DNA from: Bacteroidota bacterium
GTDB lineage: Bacteria; Bacteroidota; Bacteroidia; Chitinophagales; Chitinophagaceae
Assembly (NCBI GenBank): GCA_030706605.1
Contig: JAUZOE010000017.1
Coordinates: 1-64,000 of the forward strand
DNA: 64,000 nt
Direction: 5' to 3'
Positions 45,849-55,458 of the stretch are shown here, one piece after another. The first letter of the stretch is position 1. Every line of letters starts with the position of its first letter. The notes below the pieces were generated by a model, which did not search any database, was not told where the DNA came from, and worked only from the letters and a program-made list of their open reading frames with translations. Made by a program: the position numbers and the translations under genes.

Positions 45849-47594
45849 ATGAATACACTTGAATTAGAAGAAGAAAAAAAAGTAAAAACATCTTCTCCAA
45901 AATCAGAAAACATTACCGGCAGTAAAGCACTTCTGGAAATTTTCCTGGCTGAAAAAGTGGAAACTATCTTTGGTTATCCGGGCGGAGCCATAATGCCTAT
46001 TTATGACGCATTGTACGATTACCAGGAAAAAATAAATCACATTTTAGTGCGCCATGAACAAGGAGGCATTCATGCTGCACAGGGATATGCAAGAACTTCA
46101 GGCCGGGTAGGTGTGGTATTCGCTACCAGCGGGCCGGGCGCTACTAACCTCGTAACAGGTTTGGCCGATGCAATGATAGACAGTACTCCCCTGGTTTGTA
46201 TTACCGGGCAGGTATTCGCACATCTCTTAGGTACCGACGCATTCCAGGAAACAGATGTGATCAACATGACAACACCTGTTACCAAATGGAATTACCAGAT
46301 AACAGATGCAACTGAAATTCCTTCTGTTTTAGCTAAGGCATTTTACATTGCCAAAAGTGGCAGGCCGGGACCGGTATTAATTGATATTACCAAAAATGCA
46401 CAATTACAAAAATTCGACTTCGAAGGATATACAAAATGCACTCATATACGTAGCTACCGCCCTAAACCCATCGTAAGGCCAGAATATATTAAAGAGGCTG
46501 CTAAACTGATCAATGAGGCTAAAAAGCCTTTTGTAATTTTTGGACAGGGAATAATTTTGGGCAAAGCAGAAAAAGAATTTAAAGCATTTATTGAAAAAGG
46601 TAACCTGCCTGCAGCCTGGACTGTTCTCGGATTAAGTGCTCTCCCAACTGATCATCCGCTGAACGTAGGAATGCTTGGCATGCATGGAAATTATGGCCCC
46701 AACGTTTTGACAAATGATTGTGACGTATTAATTGCTGTAGGTATGCGTTTCGATGATCGGGTTACAGGAAGACTGGATAAATATGCCAAACAGGCAAAAA
46801 TAATCCATCTTGATATTGACCCATCCGAGATTGATAAAAATGTAAAAACAACAGTGGCTGTATGGGGAGATTGCAAAGAAACCCTTCCATTACTAAACGA
46901 ACTGATTGAACAAAAAAAACATACACAGTGGTTACAGAAATTTGAAGAATATAAACAAAAAGAAATTGAAAGTTGCATAAAAAAAGACTTATATCCTACT
47001 TCAGAACAGTTAAGTATGGGAGAGGTAGTTAATGCGCTTAACGACTTAACAGGTGGCAACGCAGTTATTGTTACAGATGTAGGTCAACACCAGATGGTTG
47101 GGTGTCGTTATGCAAAATTTAACCAATCCAAAAGCAATGTTACTTCGGGCGGCTTAGGCACTATGGGTTTTGCTTTGCCGGCAGCCATCGGTGCAAAATT
47201 TGGCGCACCTGAAAGAACGGTAGTGGCAATAATAGGTGATGGAGGTTTTCAAATGACATTGCAGGAATTAGGCACTATTATGCAAAATAACGTCAATGTA
47301 AAAATAATCATTCTCAATAATAGTTACCTGGGCATGGTACGCCAATGGCAGGAATTATTTAACGAAAGAAGATATTCTTTTACCAACATTGAAAGCCCTG
47401 ATTTTGTAGCGTTAGCAAATTCTTATCATATAAAAAGTCAGAAAGTTACCGACAGGGATGTATTAAAAAATGTATTAAAAGAAATGCTGGACCACCAGGG
47501 CGCCTATTTACTGGAAGTAATAGTAGCTAAAGAAGATAATGTCTTTCCTATGGTTCCGCAAGGGTGCAGTGTTTCTGAAATACGTTTAGCTTAA
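45849..47594 (+). CDS. ilvB: acetolactate synthase, large (catalytic) subunit
   Basis: 581 residues. TPP enzyme with FGYPGGAIMPIYDAL near 41-55, Glu70 in VRHEQGG which activates TPP, YARTSGRVGVVFATSGPGATN, central domain GMRFDDRVTGRL near 297-308, and TPP-binding GDGGFQMT...NNSYLGMV near 458-488. It condenses pyruvate with pyruvate or 2-oxobutyrate. The N-terminus (LELEEEKKVKTSSPKSE) is an added charged tail. The regulatory subunit gene follows after 39 bases. Confidence 0.96.
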   Translation: MNTLELEEEKKVKTSSPKSENITGSKALLEIFLAEKVETIFGYPGGAIMPIYDALYDYQEKINHILVRHEQGGIHAAQGYARTSGRVGVVFATSGPGATNLVTGLADAMIDSTPLVCITGQVFAHLLGTDAFQETDVINMTTPVTKWNYQITDATEIPSVLAKAFYIAKSGRPGPVLIDITKNAQLQKFDFEGYTKCTHIRSYRPKPIVRPEYIKEAAKLINEAKKPFVIFGQGIILGKAEKEFKAFIEKGNLPAAWTVLGLSALPTDHPLNVGMLGMHGNYGPNVLTNDCDVLIAVGMRFDDRVTGRLDKYAKQAKIIHLDIDPSEIDKNVKTTVAVWGDCKETLPLLNELIEQKKHTQWLQKFEEYKQKEIESCIKKDLYPTSEQLSMGEVVNALNDLTGGNAVIVTDVGQHQMVGCRYAKFNQSKSNVTSGGLGTMGFALPAAIGAKFGAPERTVVAIIGDGGFQMTLQELGTIMQNNVNVKIIILNNSYLGMVRQWQELFNERRYSFTNIESPDFVALANSYHIKSQKVTDRDVLKNVLKEMLDHQGAYLLEVIVAKEDNVFPMVPQGCSVSEIRLA

Positions 47595-47633
47595 AAACAA
47601 TTCCTTTAACGGGAATTCAATAAAATTTCAAAT

Positions 47634-48272
47634 ATGAACAATCAACAAAAGAAAGAGGCCCCTGCTGACACTATACAAGCACCAGGTAAGCAGGAGTATA
47701 CTATTACAGCCTATACAGAAAACCAGATTGGTATCCTCAACCGGATTTCTATTATTTTTTCTCGTAGAAAAATTAATATACAAAGTTTGAATACTTCTCC
47801 TTCTGAAGTGCCCGGCATTCATCGGTTTAATATAGTGATTGATGAAACTGAAGAAGTAGTAAAAAAACTGGCGCGCCAGATTGAGAAACAGGTAGATGTT
47901 TTAAAGGCATACTATAACACCAATGATGAGATTATCTGGCAGGAAATGAGTTTATATAAAATACCTACAGATGCTATTACTGAAAAAGTAAAAGTAGAAA
48001 GATTGCTAAGAGAATTTGGCGCCAGGGCGGTTGCTATTCGCAAAGATTACACGGTATTTGAAACTACCGGCCACCGTGAAGAAACAGATAAACTTATTAA
48101 ATTCCTGGAACCATTTGGGTTAATTGAATTTGTAAGAAGTGCGAGAGTCGCTATTATAAAGGACAGCAACGGTTTTCATGAAAAAGTAAAGGAATTCGAA
48201 AGAAGAGAACCCGGTGAAGAAGTAGTGGAAAATGAATATTTAGATAAACAGGAAGAAGTATTCAGTATGTAA
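47634..48272 (+). CDS. ilvN: acetolactate synthase, small (regulatory) subunit
   Basis: 212 residues. An ACT domain at about 20-95 (YTITAYTENQIGILNRISIIFSRRKINIQSL) and a C-terminal small-subunit domain (TEKVKVERLLREFGARAVAIRKDYTVFETTGHREETDKLIKFLEPFGLIEFVRSARVAI). It is longer than the about 160-residue proteobacterial forms, with an acidic tail at 185-212. It gives the large subunit sensitivity to valine-type feedback. 188 bases separate it from ilvC, with no recognised promoter between. Confidence 0.95.
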   Translation: MNNQQKKEAPADTIQAPGKQEYTITAYTENQIGILNRISIIFSRRKINIQSLNTSPSEVPGIHRFNIVIDETEEVVKKLARQIEKQVDVLKAYYNTNDEIIWQEMSLYKIPTDAITEKVKVERLLREFGARAVAIRKDYTVFETTGHREETDKLIKFLEPFGLIEFVRSARVAIIKDSNGFHEKVKEFERREPGEEVVENEYLDKQEEVFSM

Positions 48273-48460
48273 CCTCAACTCTACGTTGAAAGAAGTTAAG
48301 AAATTCTGACTACAAAAATATCATAATTAGGGATAGAAATGTAATACTAAATTTAAAGATGATAATATAAAAATAGAGTATCACAAAAAGTATAATTGAA
48401 AATAACAGACTTTTACAAACAAAATAAACAGAACTTAAAACTTTAAACAAAAATTAAAAC

Positions 48461-49519
48461 ATGGCAACATTAAATTTTGCAGGTACGCAGGAAAACGTAG
48501 TAACAAGGGAAGAATTCCCATTATCAAAAGCGCAGGAAATTCTCAAGGATGAAGTAGTAGCTGTTATCGGGTATGGTGTACAAGGTCCGGGGCAGGCGCT
48601 CAATCAAAAAGATAATGGTATCAACGTAATAGTAGGACAAAGAAAAAATTCAAAGAGTTGGGATAAAGCCGTAAGTGATGGTTTCGTAGAAGGACAGACT
48701 TTATTTGAAATAGAAGAAGCACTGGCAAAAGGAACCATCATTTGTTATTTACTAAGCGATGCTGCGCAAATTGCTTTGTGGCCAACAGTAAAAAAACATT
48801 TAACTCCGGGCAAAGCGCTATATTTTTCTCATGGCTTTGGAATTACTTATAATGACCAAACCGGCATCGTTCCTCCAAAAGATGTGGATGTATTTTTAGT
48901 AGCTCCTAAAGGTTCCGGTACTTCATTACGCAGAATGTTTTTACAGGGGCGTGGACTCAACAGCAGTTATGCCATTTTCCAGGATGCTACCGGCAAAGCA
49001 TTTGAAAGAGTAGTTTCTCTTGGTATTGCTATAGGTTCAGGTTATCTATTTGAAACCAATTTTAAGAAAGAAGTTTATAGTGATCTTACAGGTGAGCGTG
49101 GTACCTTGATGGGTGCTATACAGGGAATTTTTGCCGCACAGTTTGAAGTACTTCGTAAAAATGGCCACTCCCCTTCTGAAGCATTTAATGAAACTGTAGA
49201 AGAACTCACCCAATCATTAATGCCGCTCGTTGCTGAAAACGGGATGGACTGGATGTATGCCAACTGTTCTACAACTGCGCAACGCGGTGCATTGGATTGG
49301 TGGAAAAAATTCCGTGATGCTACCTTACCGGTATTCTCAGATTTATATGAAAGTGTTGCTACCGGCAAAGAGGCTGCCCTTTCTATAGAAAGCAATAGCA
49401 AACCTGATTACAGGGTAAAATTAGAAGCTGAGTTGAAAGAACTTAGAGATAGTGAATTATGGCAGGCCGGAAAAACGGTTCGCAGCTTAAGGCCCGAAAA
49501 TCAGCCTTCAAAAGTTTAG
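48461..49519 (+). CDS. ilvC: ketol-acid reductoisomerase
   Basis: 352 residues, class I size range. NADPH site GYGVQGPGQALN near 37-48, HGFGITYNDQ near 126-135, PKGSGTSLRR near 149-158, and metal-binding EAFNETVEELTQSLMPL near 243-259 with the acidic ligands, then YANCSTTAQRGALDWWKKF. It reduces and rearranges acetolactate and acetohydroxybutyrate. The N-terminal segment (MATLNFAGTQENVVTREEFPLSKAQEIL) is family-typical for Bacteroidota. It lies between ilvN and ilvA in the same direction. Confidence 0.96.
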   Translation: MATLNFAGTQENVVTREEFPLSKAQEILKDEVVAVIGYGVQGPGQALNQKDNGINVIVGQRKNSKSWDKAVSDGFVEGQTLFEIEEALAKGTIICYLLSDAAQIALWPTVKKHLTPGKALYFSHGFGITYNDQTGIVPPKDVDVFLVAPKGSGTSLRRMFLQGRGLNSSYAIFQDATGKAFERVVSLGIAIGSGYLFETNFKKEVYSDLTGERGTLMGAIQGIFAAQFEVLRKNGHSPSEAFNETVEELTQSLMPLVAENGMDWMYANCSTTAQRGALDWWKKFRDATLPVFSDLYESVATGKEAALSIESNSKPDYRVKLEAELKELRDSELWQAGKTVRSLRPENQPSKV

Positions 49520-49526
49520 GTAAACA

Positions 49527-49560
49527 AATCAGTATAGCCCTATCAGTGGCTATACTGATT
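49527..49560 (+). repeat. 13-base perfect hairpin between ilvC and ilvA
   Basis: AATCAGTATAGCC (49527-49539) and its inverse (49548-49560), loop of 8 bases. It follows the ilvC stop by 8 bases and ends 13 before the ilvA start. No T-run follows, so it is an RNA processing or stability structure, or a weak terminator, rather than a clear intrinsic terminator. Confidence 0.7.
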
Positions 49561-49573
49561 AAAAATAAGAGTT

Positions 49574-50896
49574 ATGAATGAGTTTTTATCGTTAAATCAA
49601 TCTTTACAAAACTCTTCAGAAAATGAAGCTACCAATTTCCAGACAGGAGTTGGTAGCTTTTTAGTTCCTGAAGGTATTCTCTCTGCTTCTAAAAAACTGA
49701 AAGATGTCATTAACAGGACACCCCTCATATACAATCTTAATTTATCAAAAAAATACCAATGCAATGTCTATCTCAAACGAGAAGACTTGCAAATTGTACG
49801 TTCTTATAAATTAAGAGGAGCTTACAATATGATGAGTAGTTTGTCTGCAGAACAACTTCAGCAAGGTGTAGTATGCGCCAGTGCCGGGAATCATGCACAG
49901 GGCTTTGCCTATTCCTGCAAAAAATTAAATTGTAAAGGCATTGTGTTTATGCCGGTGATCACCCCGAGGCAAAAAGTGAACCAGACAAAAATGTTTGGTG
50001 AAAATTATATAGAAATAATACTTACCGGAGATTCATTTGAAGAATGCGCAGAGGTAGCAAAACAATATACCCGGGAAAATAATAAAATATTTATCCCACC
50101 TTTTGATAATTATAAAATTATAGAGGGGCAGGCAACAGTGGGCCTTGAAATTCTCGAAGACCAGCCGAAAGTTGATTTACTTTTTGTGCCTGTTGGTGGC
50201 GGAGGGTTGGCCGCTGGCATAGGCACTTATTTTAAATTTTTTTCTCCGCAAACCCGAATCATCGGAGTAGAACCAGTAGGTGCGCCTTCCATGTCAGAAG
50301 CATTTAAAGCAGGACACCCTGTTACTTTAAGCCATATCGATCATTTTGTAGATGGAGCATCAGTAAACAGGGTTGGCGATATTACTTATTCAATCTGCAA
50401 AGAGGTGCTTACTGAAATGCATTTAGTTCCGGAAGGAAAAGTTTGTACCACTATTTTAAAATTATACAATGAAGATGCGATAGTAGCTGAACCTGCAGGA
50501 GCTCTTTCTATTGCTGCCTTAGATGATTATAGCGAAGAAATTAAAGGTAAGAATATTGTATGTGTACTCAGTGGTGGCAATAATGACATTGACCGCATGC
50601 AGGAGATTAAGGAGCGATCTTTGCAATATGAAGGGTTAAAACATTATTTCCTGATCCGCTTTGTTCAAAAGCCGGGAGCATTAAAACAATTTGTAAATGA
50701 AGTTCTGGGACCAACAGACGATATAGCCCGGTTTGAATATATAAAGAAACACAACAAAGAATCCGGCCCCGCATTAGTGGGCATTGAACTAAGATCAAAA
50801 AAAGACTATGATGCATTATTGAATAATTTTCATTTATTCAATATCAACTATACCGAGTTGAAAAAAAACGATGACGCATTTGGATACTTAGTTTAA
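49574..50896 (+). CDS. ilvA: threonine ammonia-lyase (threonine deaminase)
   Basis: 440 residues. Fold type II PLP enzyme: LKREDLQIVRSYKLRGAYNMM with PLP Lys79, ASAGNHAQGFAYSCKKL near 101-117, PVGGGGLAAGIGTYF near 212-226, SGGNNDIDR near 334-342, and one C-terminal ACT-like regulatory domain of about 85 residues (HYFLIRFVQKPGALKQFVNEVLGP). It makes 2-oxobutyrate for isoleucine. One regulatory domain rather than two suggests the short biosynthetic form. Last gene of the operon; a 288-base gap follows with no clear terminator. Confidence 0.95.
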   Translation: MNEFLSLNQSLQNSSENEATNFQTGVGSFLVPEGILSASKKLKDVINRTPLIYNLNLSKKYQCNVYLKREDLQIVRSYKLRGAYNMMSSLSAEQLQQGVVCASAGNHAQGFAYSCKKLNCKGIVFMPVITPRQKVNQTKMFGENYIEIILTGDSFEECAEVAKQYTRENNKIFIPPFDNYKIIEGQATVGLEILEDQPKVDLLFVPVGGGGLAAGIGTYFKFFSPQTRIIGVEPVGAPSMSEAFKAGHPVTLSHIDHFVDGASVNRVGDITYSICKEVLTEMHLVPEGKVCTTILKLYNEDAIVAEPAGALSIAALDDYSEEIKGKNIVCVLSGGNNDIDRMQEIKERSLQYEGLKHYFLIRFVQKPGALKQFVNEVLGPTDDIARFEYIKKHNKESGPALVGIELRSKKDYDALLNNFHLFNINYTELKKNDDAFGYLV

Positions 50897-51184
50897 AATA
50901 AAAATTACAGACATCCATTTTTATTTTAAATACCCCTTTGACAATAGGCCATTACTGGCTTTTACAATAATAGATAAAAAAATATTGCTTATATAATGCT
51001 ACAAATCAATTGATTGAAATTAAAATAGTAAAAAAATAAATGAGAATTATACCTTTAATGTTATAACTTTATAAATCTCTTATCGATTTTTACGATTTGA
51101 CAAAAATCAAATAAAATTTCGTGACAAGACCCAAATTAAACCATTAGCTCTTAAGGCTATATTTAAGACTGAAATAGTTATTTT

Positions 51185-51826
51185 ATGCCTGATATTTTAA
51201 TTGTTGATGACCACTCCATTGTAAGGACAGGATTAAAAATGGTGATTGAGAACTACCTTCCTCATTGTAAAACTGAGGAAGCAACAGATGGAGACTCAGC
51301 CTTTGAAAAAATAAAGAAACATAATTTTGACCTTATTATTATGGATGTAAACATGCCCAATACTGACTCATTTGGCATAGTCAATACCATCCTTTCATTT
51401 AGACCCGAAGCAAAGATCATTATGTTCAGCATGAATTCAGAAGATATTTATGCAAAAAGATATTTAAAAATCGGAGCCATGGGATATTTGAGAAAAGATG
51501 CGCCTGCAAGCGAAATAAGAAAAGCGATTGAAACTGTATTGGATAACAAAAGATATATAAGTGCTGAATTGAGTCAAAAATTATTAGTTGATTTACAATC
51601 TAACCGCAATTCAGAAAATCCATTTGACCGTTTGTCACCCAGGGAATTTGAAATTGTTCAACATCTTACTACAGGAGAGTCTGTTGCCGAAATATCTAAA
51701 AAACTTAATCTTCATACTTCAACAGTAGGTACACATAAAGCAAGGATTTTTGAGAAATTACAATGCCATAATATTATAGATATTAACAAACTTGCCAAAC
51801 TTCACAACATCATTTTCCCGTCATAA
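51185..51826 (+). CDS. LuxR/NarL-type response regulator (orphan)
   Basis: 213 residues. Receiver domain 1-120 with acidic Asp8/Asp9 (IVDDHS), phosphorylation Asp54 (IIMDVNMPN), Ser in MFSMNS and Lys in YLRKDAP. A GerE helix-turn-helix is at about 145-205 (FDRLSPREFEIVQHLTTGESVAEISKKLNLHTSTVGTHKARIFEKL). No sensor kinase is next to it. The 288-base gap before it is AT-rich with nothing clear. Targets unknown. Confidence 0.95.
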   Translation: MPDILIVDDHSIVRTGLKMVIENYLPHCKTEEATDGDSAFEKIKKHNFDLIIMDVNMPNTDSFGIVNTILSFRPEAKIIMFSMNSEDIYAKRYLKIGAMGYLRKDAPASEIRKAIETVLDNKRYISAELSQKLLVDLQSNRNSENPFDRLSPREFEIVQHLTTGESVAEISKKLNLHTSTVGTHKARIFEKLQCHNIIDINKLAKLHNIIFPS

Positions 51827-52045
51827 CAATACTTTTCTACATTTTTGATGAAATTAGAAAATATTAACGAATGCCATTTTTTAATAAAAAATTGATTACC
51901 AGTTGTTTTATGTAGTCAAGTTCCTCCTCTTTCAATTGTAAATTACCGTTGGGCATCATTATCTAAATATCTGCCAATCCGCCACTACAAAGGAATCCAT
52001 TCATTTATTGACCTATTCAGGACTCTAAAATACCTTACAAATTGG

Positions 52046-52077
52046 TTTGTTCTCAATTTTTAGTAGCTATAATTTTG
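52046..52077 (+). promoter_or_regulatory. promoter of the MFS transporter gene
   Basis: TTTG (52046-52049), 20 bases, TAATTTTG (52070-52077), a full match to the consensus. Transcription would begin near 52084, which places the ATG at 52122 as the first usable start. Confidence 0.75.
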
Positions 52078-52121
52078 CATTTAATTTAAAGTGGTGTAAG
52101 AATATTAAAACGCAAACCCTG

Positions 52122-53360
52122 ATGAATTCAAGAAATATAATGCTTTTTAAGCGTGTTAGATTGGTAATACAACCAATTAATTCTACCGATCTTGCAGTCT
52201 CATACTATAATCGGACTGCTTTGTTAAGAATATATCGTATTGCCACCAGTACTTTTTTCTTTATTGCCGGGTTTACATTTGCCACCTGGGCAAGTCGTAT
52301 ACCCGAAATCCAAGGCAAATTACATTTAACTGATGGCGGTTTGGGAGCTGTGTTGTTTGCTTTGCCCGTTGGCCTAATGGTCAGCCTGCCCCTATCAGGC
52401 TGGCTTGTTTCCAGGTATGGAAGCAGGCAAATGGTTATTCTAGGAGCACTAGTCTATCCGTTAATTTTACTTTTTCTTGCTTTGTCGTCATCCGTTCTCC
52501 AATTAACGATAGCCTTATTTATATTTGGGATAACAGACAACCTTCTTAATATCGCAATGAATACACAGGCGGTAGGTGTAGAAACATTATATGGAAGATC
52601 TGTAATGGCTTCATTTCATGGTTTATGGAGTATTGGTGGTTTCAGTGGTGCAATCGTCGGTACCTTTTTTATTTCTTCAGGTATCTCTCCGCTAATTCAT
52701 TTTTTAGTTATTTGTATAATAACCGGGATACTTGTTTTGGCTGCCAATAAATTCACCCTGCCTCATGATGAAGGAAAAAGGCAGGCACAACCTATATGGA
52801 TAAAACCTGACCAAAAAATTTTATTACTGGGCCTCATTGCATTTTGTTGCATGGTATGTGAAGGAGCTATGGTAGACTGGAGCGGTGTATATTTTAAGAA
52901 AATTGTACAGGCACCTGTTTCCTATATTACTATTGGTTATGTTGCTTTTACAGGGACTATGGCTTTGGGCAGATTCCTGGGAGATGGCCTGGTAACAAGA
53001 TTTGGGATAAAAAGAATATTGCAAATGAGTGGTGCTGTTATTTCTACTGGCTTATTAATTGCCATCATATTCCCTTATTTAGTAACGGCAACTGTAGGTT
53101 TTTTTCTTGTTGGTTTTGGAGTTTCTTCAGTTGTGCCAATCGTATATGGATTAGCAGGCAAATCAACTACCATGTCAGCGAGTACGGCTTTGGCAGCAGT
53201 GTCCACAATAGGTTTTCTTGGATTCTTAATTGGGCCTCCTGTCATAGGATTTATTGCCCAGGCGGTCAATTTGCGTTGGTCATTTACCCTTATTGCTTTG
53301 TTGGGTTTTGGCACCACCCTATTAGCCGGCAAACTAAAAAAGAACAATATTATTCAATAA
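52122..53360 (+). CDS. MFS transporter, YbjJ-like
   Basis: 412 residues from the ATG at 52122; the reading frame extends upstream to a TTG at 52047 but that lies inside the promoter. Twelve hydrophobic segments, first near 45-65. MFS signatures: FATWASRIPEIQGKLHLTDGGLGAVLFALPVG in the first helices, GWLVSRYGSRQM in loop 2-3, DNLLNIAMNTQAV near 145, FHGLWSIGGFSGAIVG, and a GRFLGDGLVTRFGIKR repeat of the loop motif in the second half. Similar to the YbjJ/sugar-efflux group; substrate unknown. Confidence 0.88.
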   Translation: MNSRNIMLFKRVRLVIQPINSTDLAVSYYNRTALLRIYRIATSTFFFIAGFTFATWASRIPEIQGKLHLTDGGLGAVLFALPVGLMVSLPLSGWLVSRYGSRQMVILGALVYPLILLFLALSSSVLQLTIALFIFGITDNLLNIAMNTQAVGVETLYGRSVMASFHGLWSIGGFSGAIVGTFFISSGISPLIHFLVICIITGILVLAANKFTLPHDEGKRQAQPIWIKPDQKILLLGLIAFCCMVCEGAMVDWSGVYFKKIVQAPVSYITIGYVAFTGTMALGRFLGDGLVTRFGIKRILQMSGAVISTGLLIAIIFPYLVTATVGFFLVGFGVSSVVPIVYGLAGKSTTMSASTALAAVSTIGFLGFLIGPPVIGFIAQAVNLRWSFTLIALLGFGTTLLAGKLKKNNIIQ

Positions 53361-53377
53361 TATTAATAAACTATTTC

Positions 53378-53629
53378 ATGAAACATAAATTAAAAAAGAA
53401 TAAAAGCAGGCACCAGGAGAGACGGAAGAAAAGTATTTTTTTAATACCTGCCATGAACCATGCAAAATATAATATCAATCATGCGCACAAGGAATTAAAA
53501 GAAGGATTTGTAGCCTGGCCTGAAAGCGGATTACCGCATGTTGATAAAGATAAGAAATCAGAAGGACGCTCCAGGAGCGGTGGATACGTAGCATATCCCG
53601 TATCTAAAGAATCTGTAGTAAATGGATAA
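53378..53629 (+). CDS. 83-residue basic protein, unknown
   Basis: Starts MKHKLKKNKSRHQERRKKS and is strongly basic at the N-terminus, followed by PAMNHAKYNINHAHKELKEGFVAWPESGLPHV and a Ser/Gly-rich end. No domain recognised. It begins 17 bases after the MFS stop, so it may be co-transcribed. A frame starting at 53276 overlaps the MFS gene and is not likely to be the protein. Confidence 0.6.
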   Translation: MKHKLKKNKSRHQERRKKSIFLIPAMNHAKYNINHAHKELKEGFVAWPESGLPHVDKDKKSEGRSRSGGYVAYPVSKESVVNG

Positions 53630-53661
53630 CCAAAATCTATCATGCGTGACATTGATGTTGG

Positions 53662-54117
53662 TTAATCTGCAAAGACTTCGGTATAATAAATGCGCCCCTG
53701 GCTGTCTTTTGCAACCCCGATACCGGTGTATTGATACTGTCCCAGCATATTACGCCGATGGCCTGGTGAGCTTTCCCACATGGTGATCACTTCCTTACCC
53801 GATGTAGCGCCATATGCCACATTTTCGGCAAAACTATGCATGTCTTTGATCTCTTTTTGGGCTACCGCATTTCTTTCCTCAAAACCATCGTGCCCAAACC
53901 CCACACGACCACTTGCCATGTCTTCGCTATGTTTTTGAGCAAGTACATTCAAATCTTTTCGGATAACTAATTTTGCTAGCCCTTCCGATTTTCTGAATTG
54001 ATTGGTTTCGGTAAAAACTTCCTGGACCAGACCTTTGTTGTCATTTGAAAAAAAAGAACTAAGACCTATAAAAAAGAATAAAATAAGTACAAGGGCGAAT
54101 AAAAAATTACGTTTCAT
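53662..54117 (-). CDS. CAP/SCP domain secreted protein
   Basis: 151 residues. N-terminal hydrophobic segment (FLFALVLILFFFIGLSSFF) as signal or anchor. CAP domain from about 32: EVFTETNQFRKSEGLAKLVIRKDLNVLAQKHSEDMASGRVGFGHDGFEER, FAENVAYGATSGKEVITMWESSPGHRRNMLGQYQYTGIGVAKD. The His and Glu cavity residues (GHDGFEER, AENVA, SPGHRRNML) are present. Extracellular or periplasmic; exact role unknown. Convergent with the 83-residue gene. Confidence 0.92.
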   Translation of the reverse strand: MKRNFLFALVLILFFFIGLSSFFSNDNKGLVQEVFTETNQFRKSEGLAKLVIRKDLNVLAQKHSEDMASGRVGFGHDGFEERNAVAQKEIKDMHSFAENVAYGATSGKEVITMWESSPGHRRNMLGQYQYTGIGVAKDSQGRIYYTEVFAD

Positions 54118-54321
54118 TTATGTGCGGATATATTGGTTTTAGATGCAAGTTTTGTACCAAAGATTAAATGACTAAATTGCTCTAATGATTAGTTGCAAAA
54201 AAGAAAAGGCTCATTCATTATCTAAATTGTGAATACCAGAAGAAATCTCTGACCAATCTTTTATTTATACTCAAAGAAATTTATCTTTCATTTTCTTTTT
54301 CAAATCTAAATTCTCAGAAAG

Positions 54322-54735
54322 ATGTTTACAAACAAAACCTGGCACCAGGTATACCAGGAAAAATTAACTGTTGGCCAACGACTTGCAGATAGAGTAGCTC
54401 ATAGTATGGGTTCTTGGGCTTTTATTATTATACAGACTGTTTTCGTAGTGATATGGATGGCAATCAATGTCGTTGGTTTTATGTATCACTGGGATGTGTA
54501 CCCGTTTATTTTGCTGAACCTGCTTTTTTCCACGCAGGCTGCTTATGCAGCGCCAATCATCATGATGTCGCAAAACAGGCAAAATGAAAGAGACAGGATG
54601 GAAGCGCAGAAAGATTATGAGACCAATACTGAAGCCAAGAGGGAAATAGAGGCATTGCAGCTTAAGTTAAATTCAATTGAAGTTGATAAGTTAGATAAAA
54701 TAATTCTTTTGCTGGAAGAATTGAAAAAACAATAA
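54322..54735 (+). CDS. DUF1003 family membrane protein
   Basis: 137 residues. Two transmembrane helices (MGSWAFIIIQTVFVVIWMAINVVGF and FILLNLLFSTQAAYAAPIIMMSQ) and a conserved QNRQNERDRMEAQKDYETN loop, then a coiled-coil-like tail (EAKREIEALQLKLNSIEVDKLDKIILLLEELKKQ). Matches the DUF1003 pattern. Inner-membrane location expected; function unknown. Confidence 0.92.
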   Translation: MFTNKTWHQVYQEKLTVGQRLADRVAHSMGSWAFIIIQTVFVVIWMAINVVGFMYHWDVYPFILLNLLFSTQAAYAAPIIMMSQNRQNERDRMEAQKDYETNTEAKREIEALQLKLNSIEVDKLDKIILLLEELKKQ

Positions 54736-54852
54736 AGTGTTCTTTCTTATTCAATCATTTAGTAAATCTTATTTTTATACTTAATTGAAATTTACTGGCA
54801 CTAATTATACTGAAACTTTTAATTATTTTATTATTAAAAGTGTAAACCAAAA

Positions 54853-55395
54853 ATGTTTATGAAACAATCGCTGATCCTTAGCTTAATATGCATCGTACTT
54901 TTTAGTTGTAACAATCAACCTGAATCTTCTTCTCCAGAAACATCCAACTCTGCCAAAAAAGATACTATAGCATACCCTTTTACGCCCAAATATTCTTTGA
55001 ACTGGCAACCAGGTGACGAAAAAAATGCATTACTTGTTTTGGATTGCCTGAAGAAATATGTTGCCGGTGACATCAAGGGTTGTATGTCTTATATGGCCGA
55101 TTCAGTTGAGTTTATTGCCGATCGCTTTCATTTCATTGGAAGTAGAGACAGCCTTGAAAGCTTCATTGCTGCCTTGCGAAATGCATCCACTTCTGTCTCC
55201 AAGAATTTTGACACCTGGATTACTACTTATTATCCCGAAACAAATGAAACCTGGGTCACTTTATGGTATACGGAAGTAATGACTGACAAAAAAGGAAAAA
55301 CAGATTCAATCTATTATACTGATGACGTGATGTTAAAAAACGGGAAGATTGGTATATATGATGAGAAGCAGCGGCAATTCCCGTTCCGGAAATGA
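54853..55395 (+). CDS. lipoprotein with NTF2/SnoaL-like fold
   Basis: 180 residues. Lipoprotein signal (MKQSLILSLICIVLFSCNNQ, Cys19 by the start given). The body after a Ser-rich linker (YSLNWQPGDEKNALLVLDCLKKYVAGDIKGCMSYMADSVEFIADRFHFIGSRDSLESFIAALR) looks like a small NTF2-like alpha/beta barrel, with the DSVEFIADRFHFIGSRD strand pair. Two ATGs lie at 54853 and 54859; the second may be the true start. Role unknown. Confidence 0.72.
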   Translation: MFMKQSLILSLICIVLFSCNNQPESSSPETSNSAKKDTIAYPFTPKYSLNWQPGDEKNALLVLDCLKKYVAGDIKGCMSYMADSVEFIADRFHFIGSRDSLESFIAALRNASTSVSKNFDTWITTYYPETNETWVTLWYTEVMTDKKGKTDSIYYTDDVMLKNGKIGIYDEKQRQFPFRK

Positions 55396-55458
55396 AATAG
55401 AAATCTTATACCTAAAAAAATCTGTCAGATAATTACTTGCGCTAAAACTGCCTCTCAT

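Noticed and set aside
52047-52121. N-terminal extension of the MFS protein
   Set aside because: It begins with TTG inside the predicted promoter, before the expected transcription start.
53276-53377. Upstream extension of the 83-residue protein
   Set aside because: It lies in another frame within the end of the MFS gene and shows no protein character.
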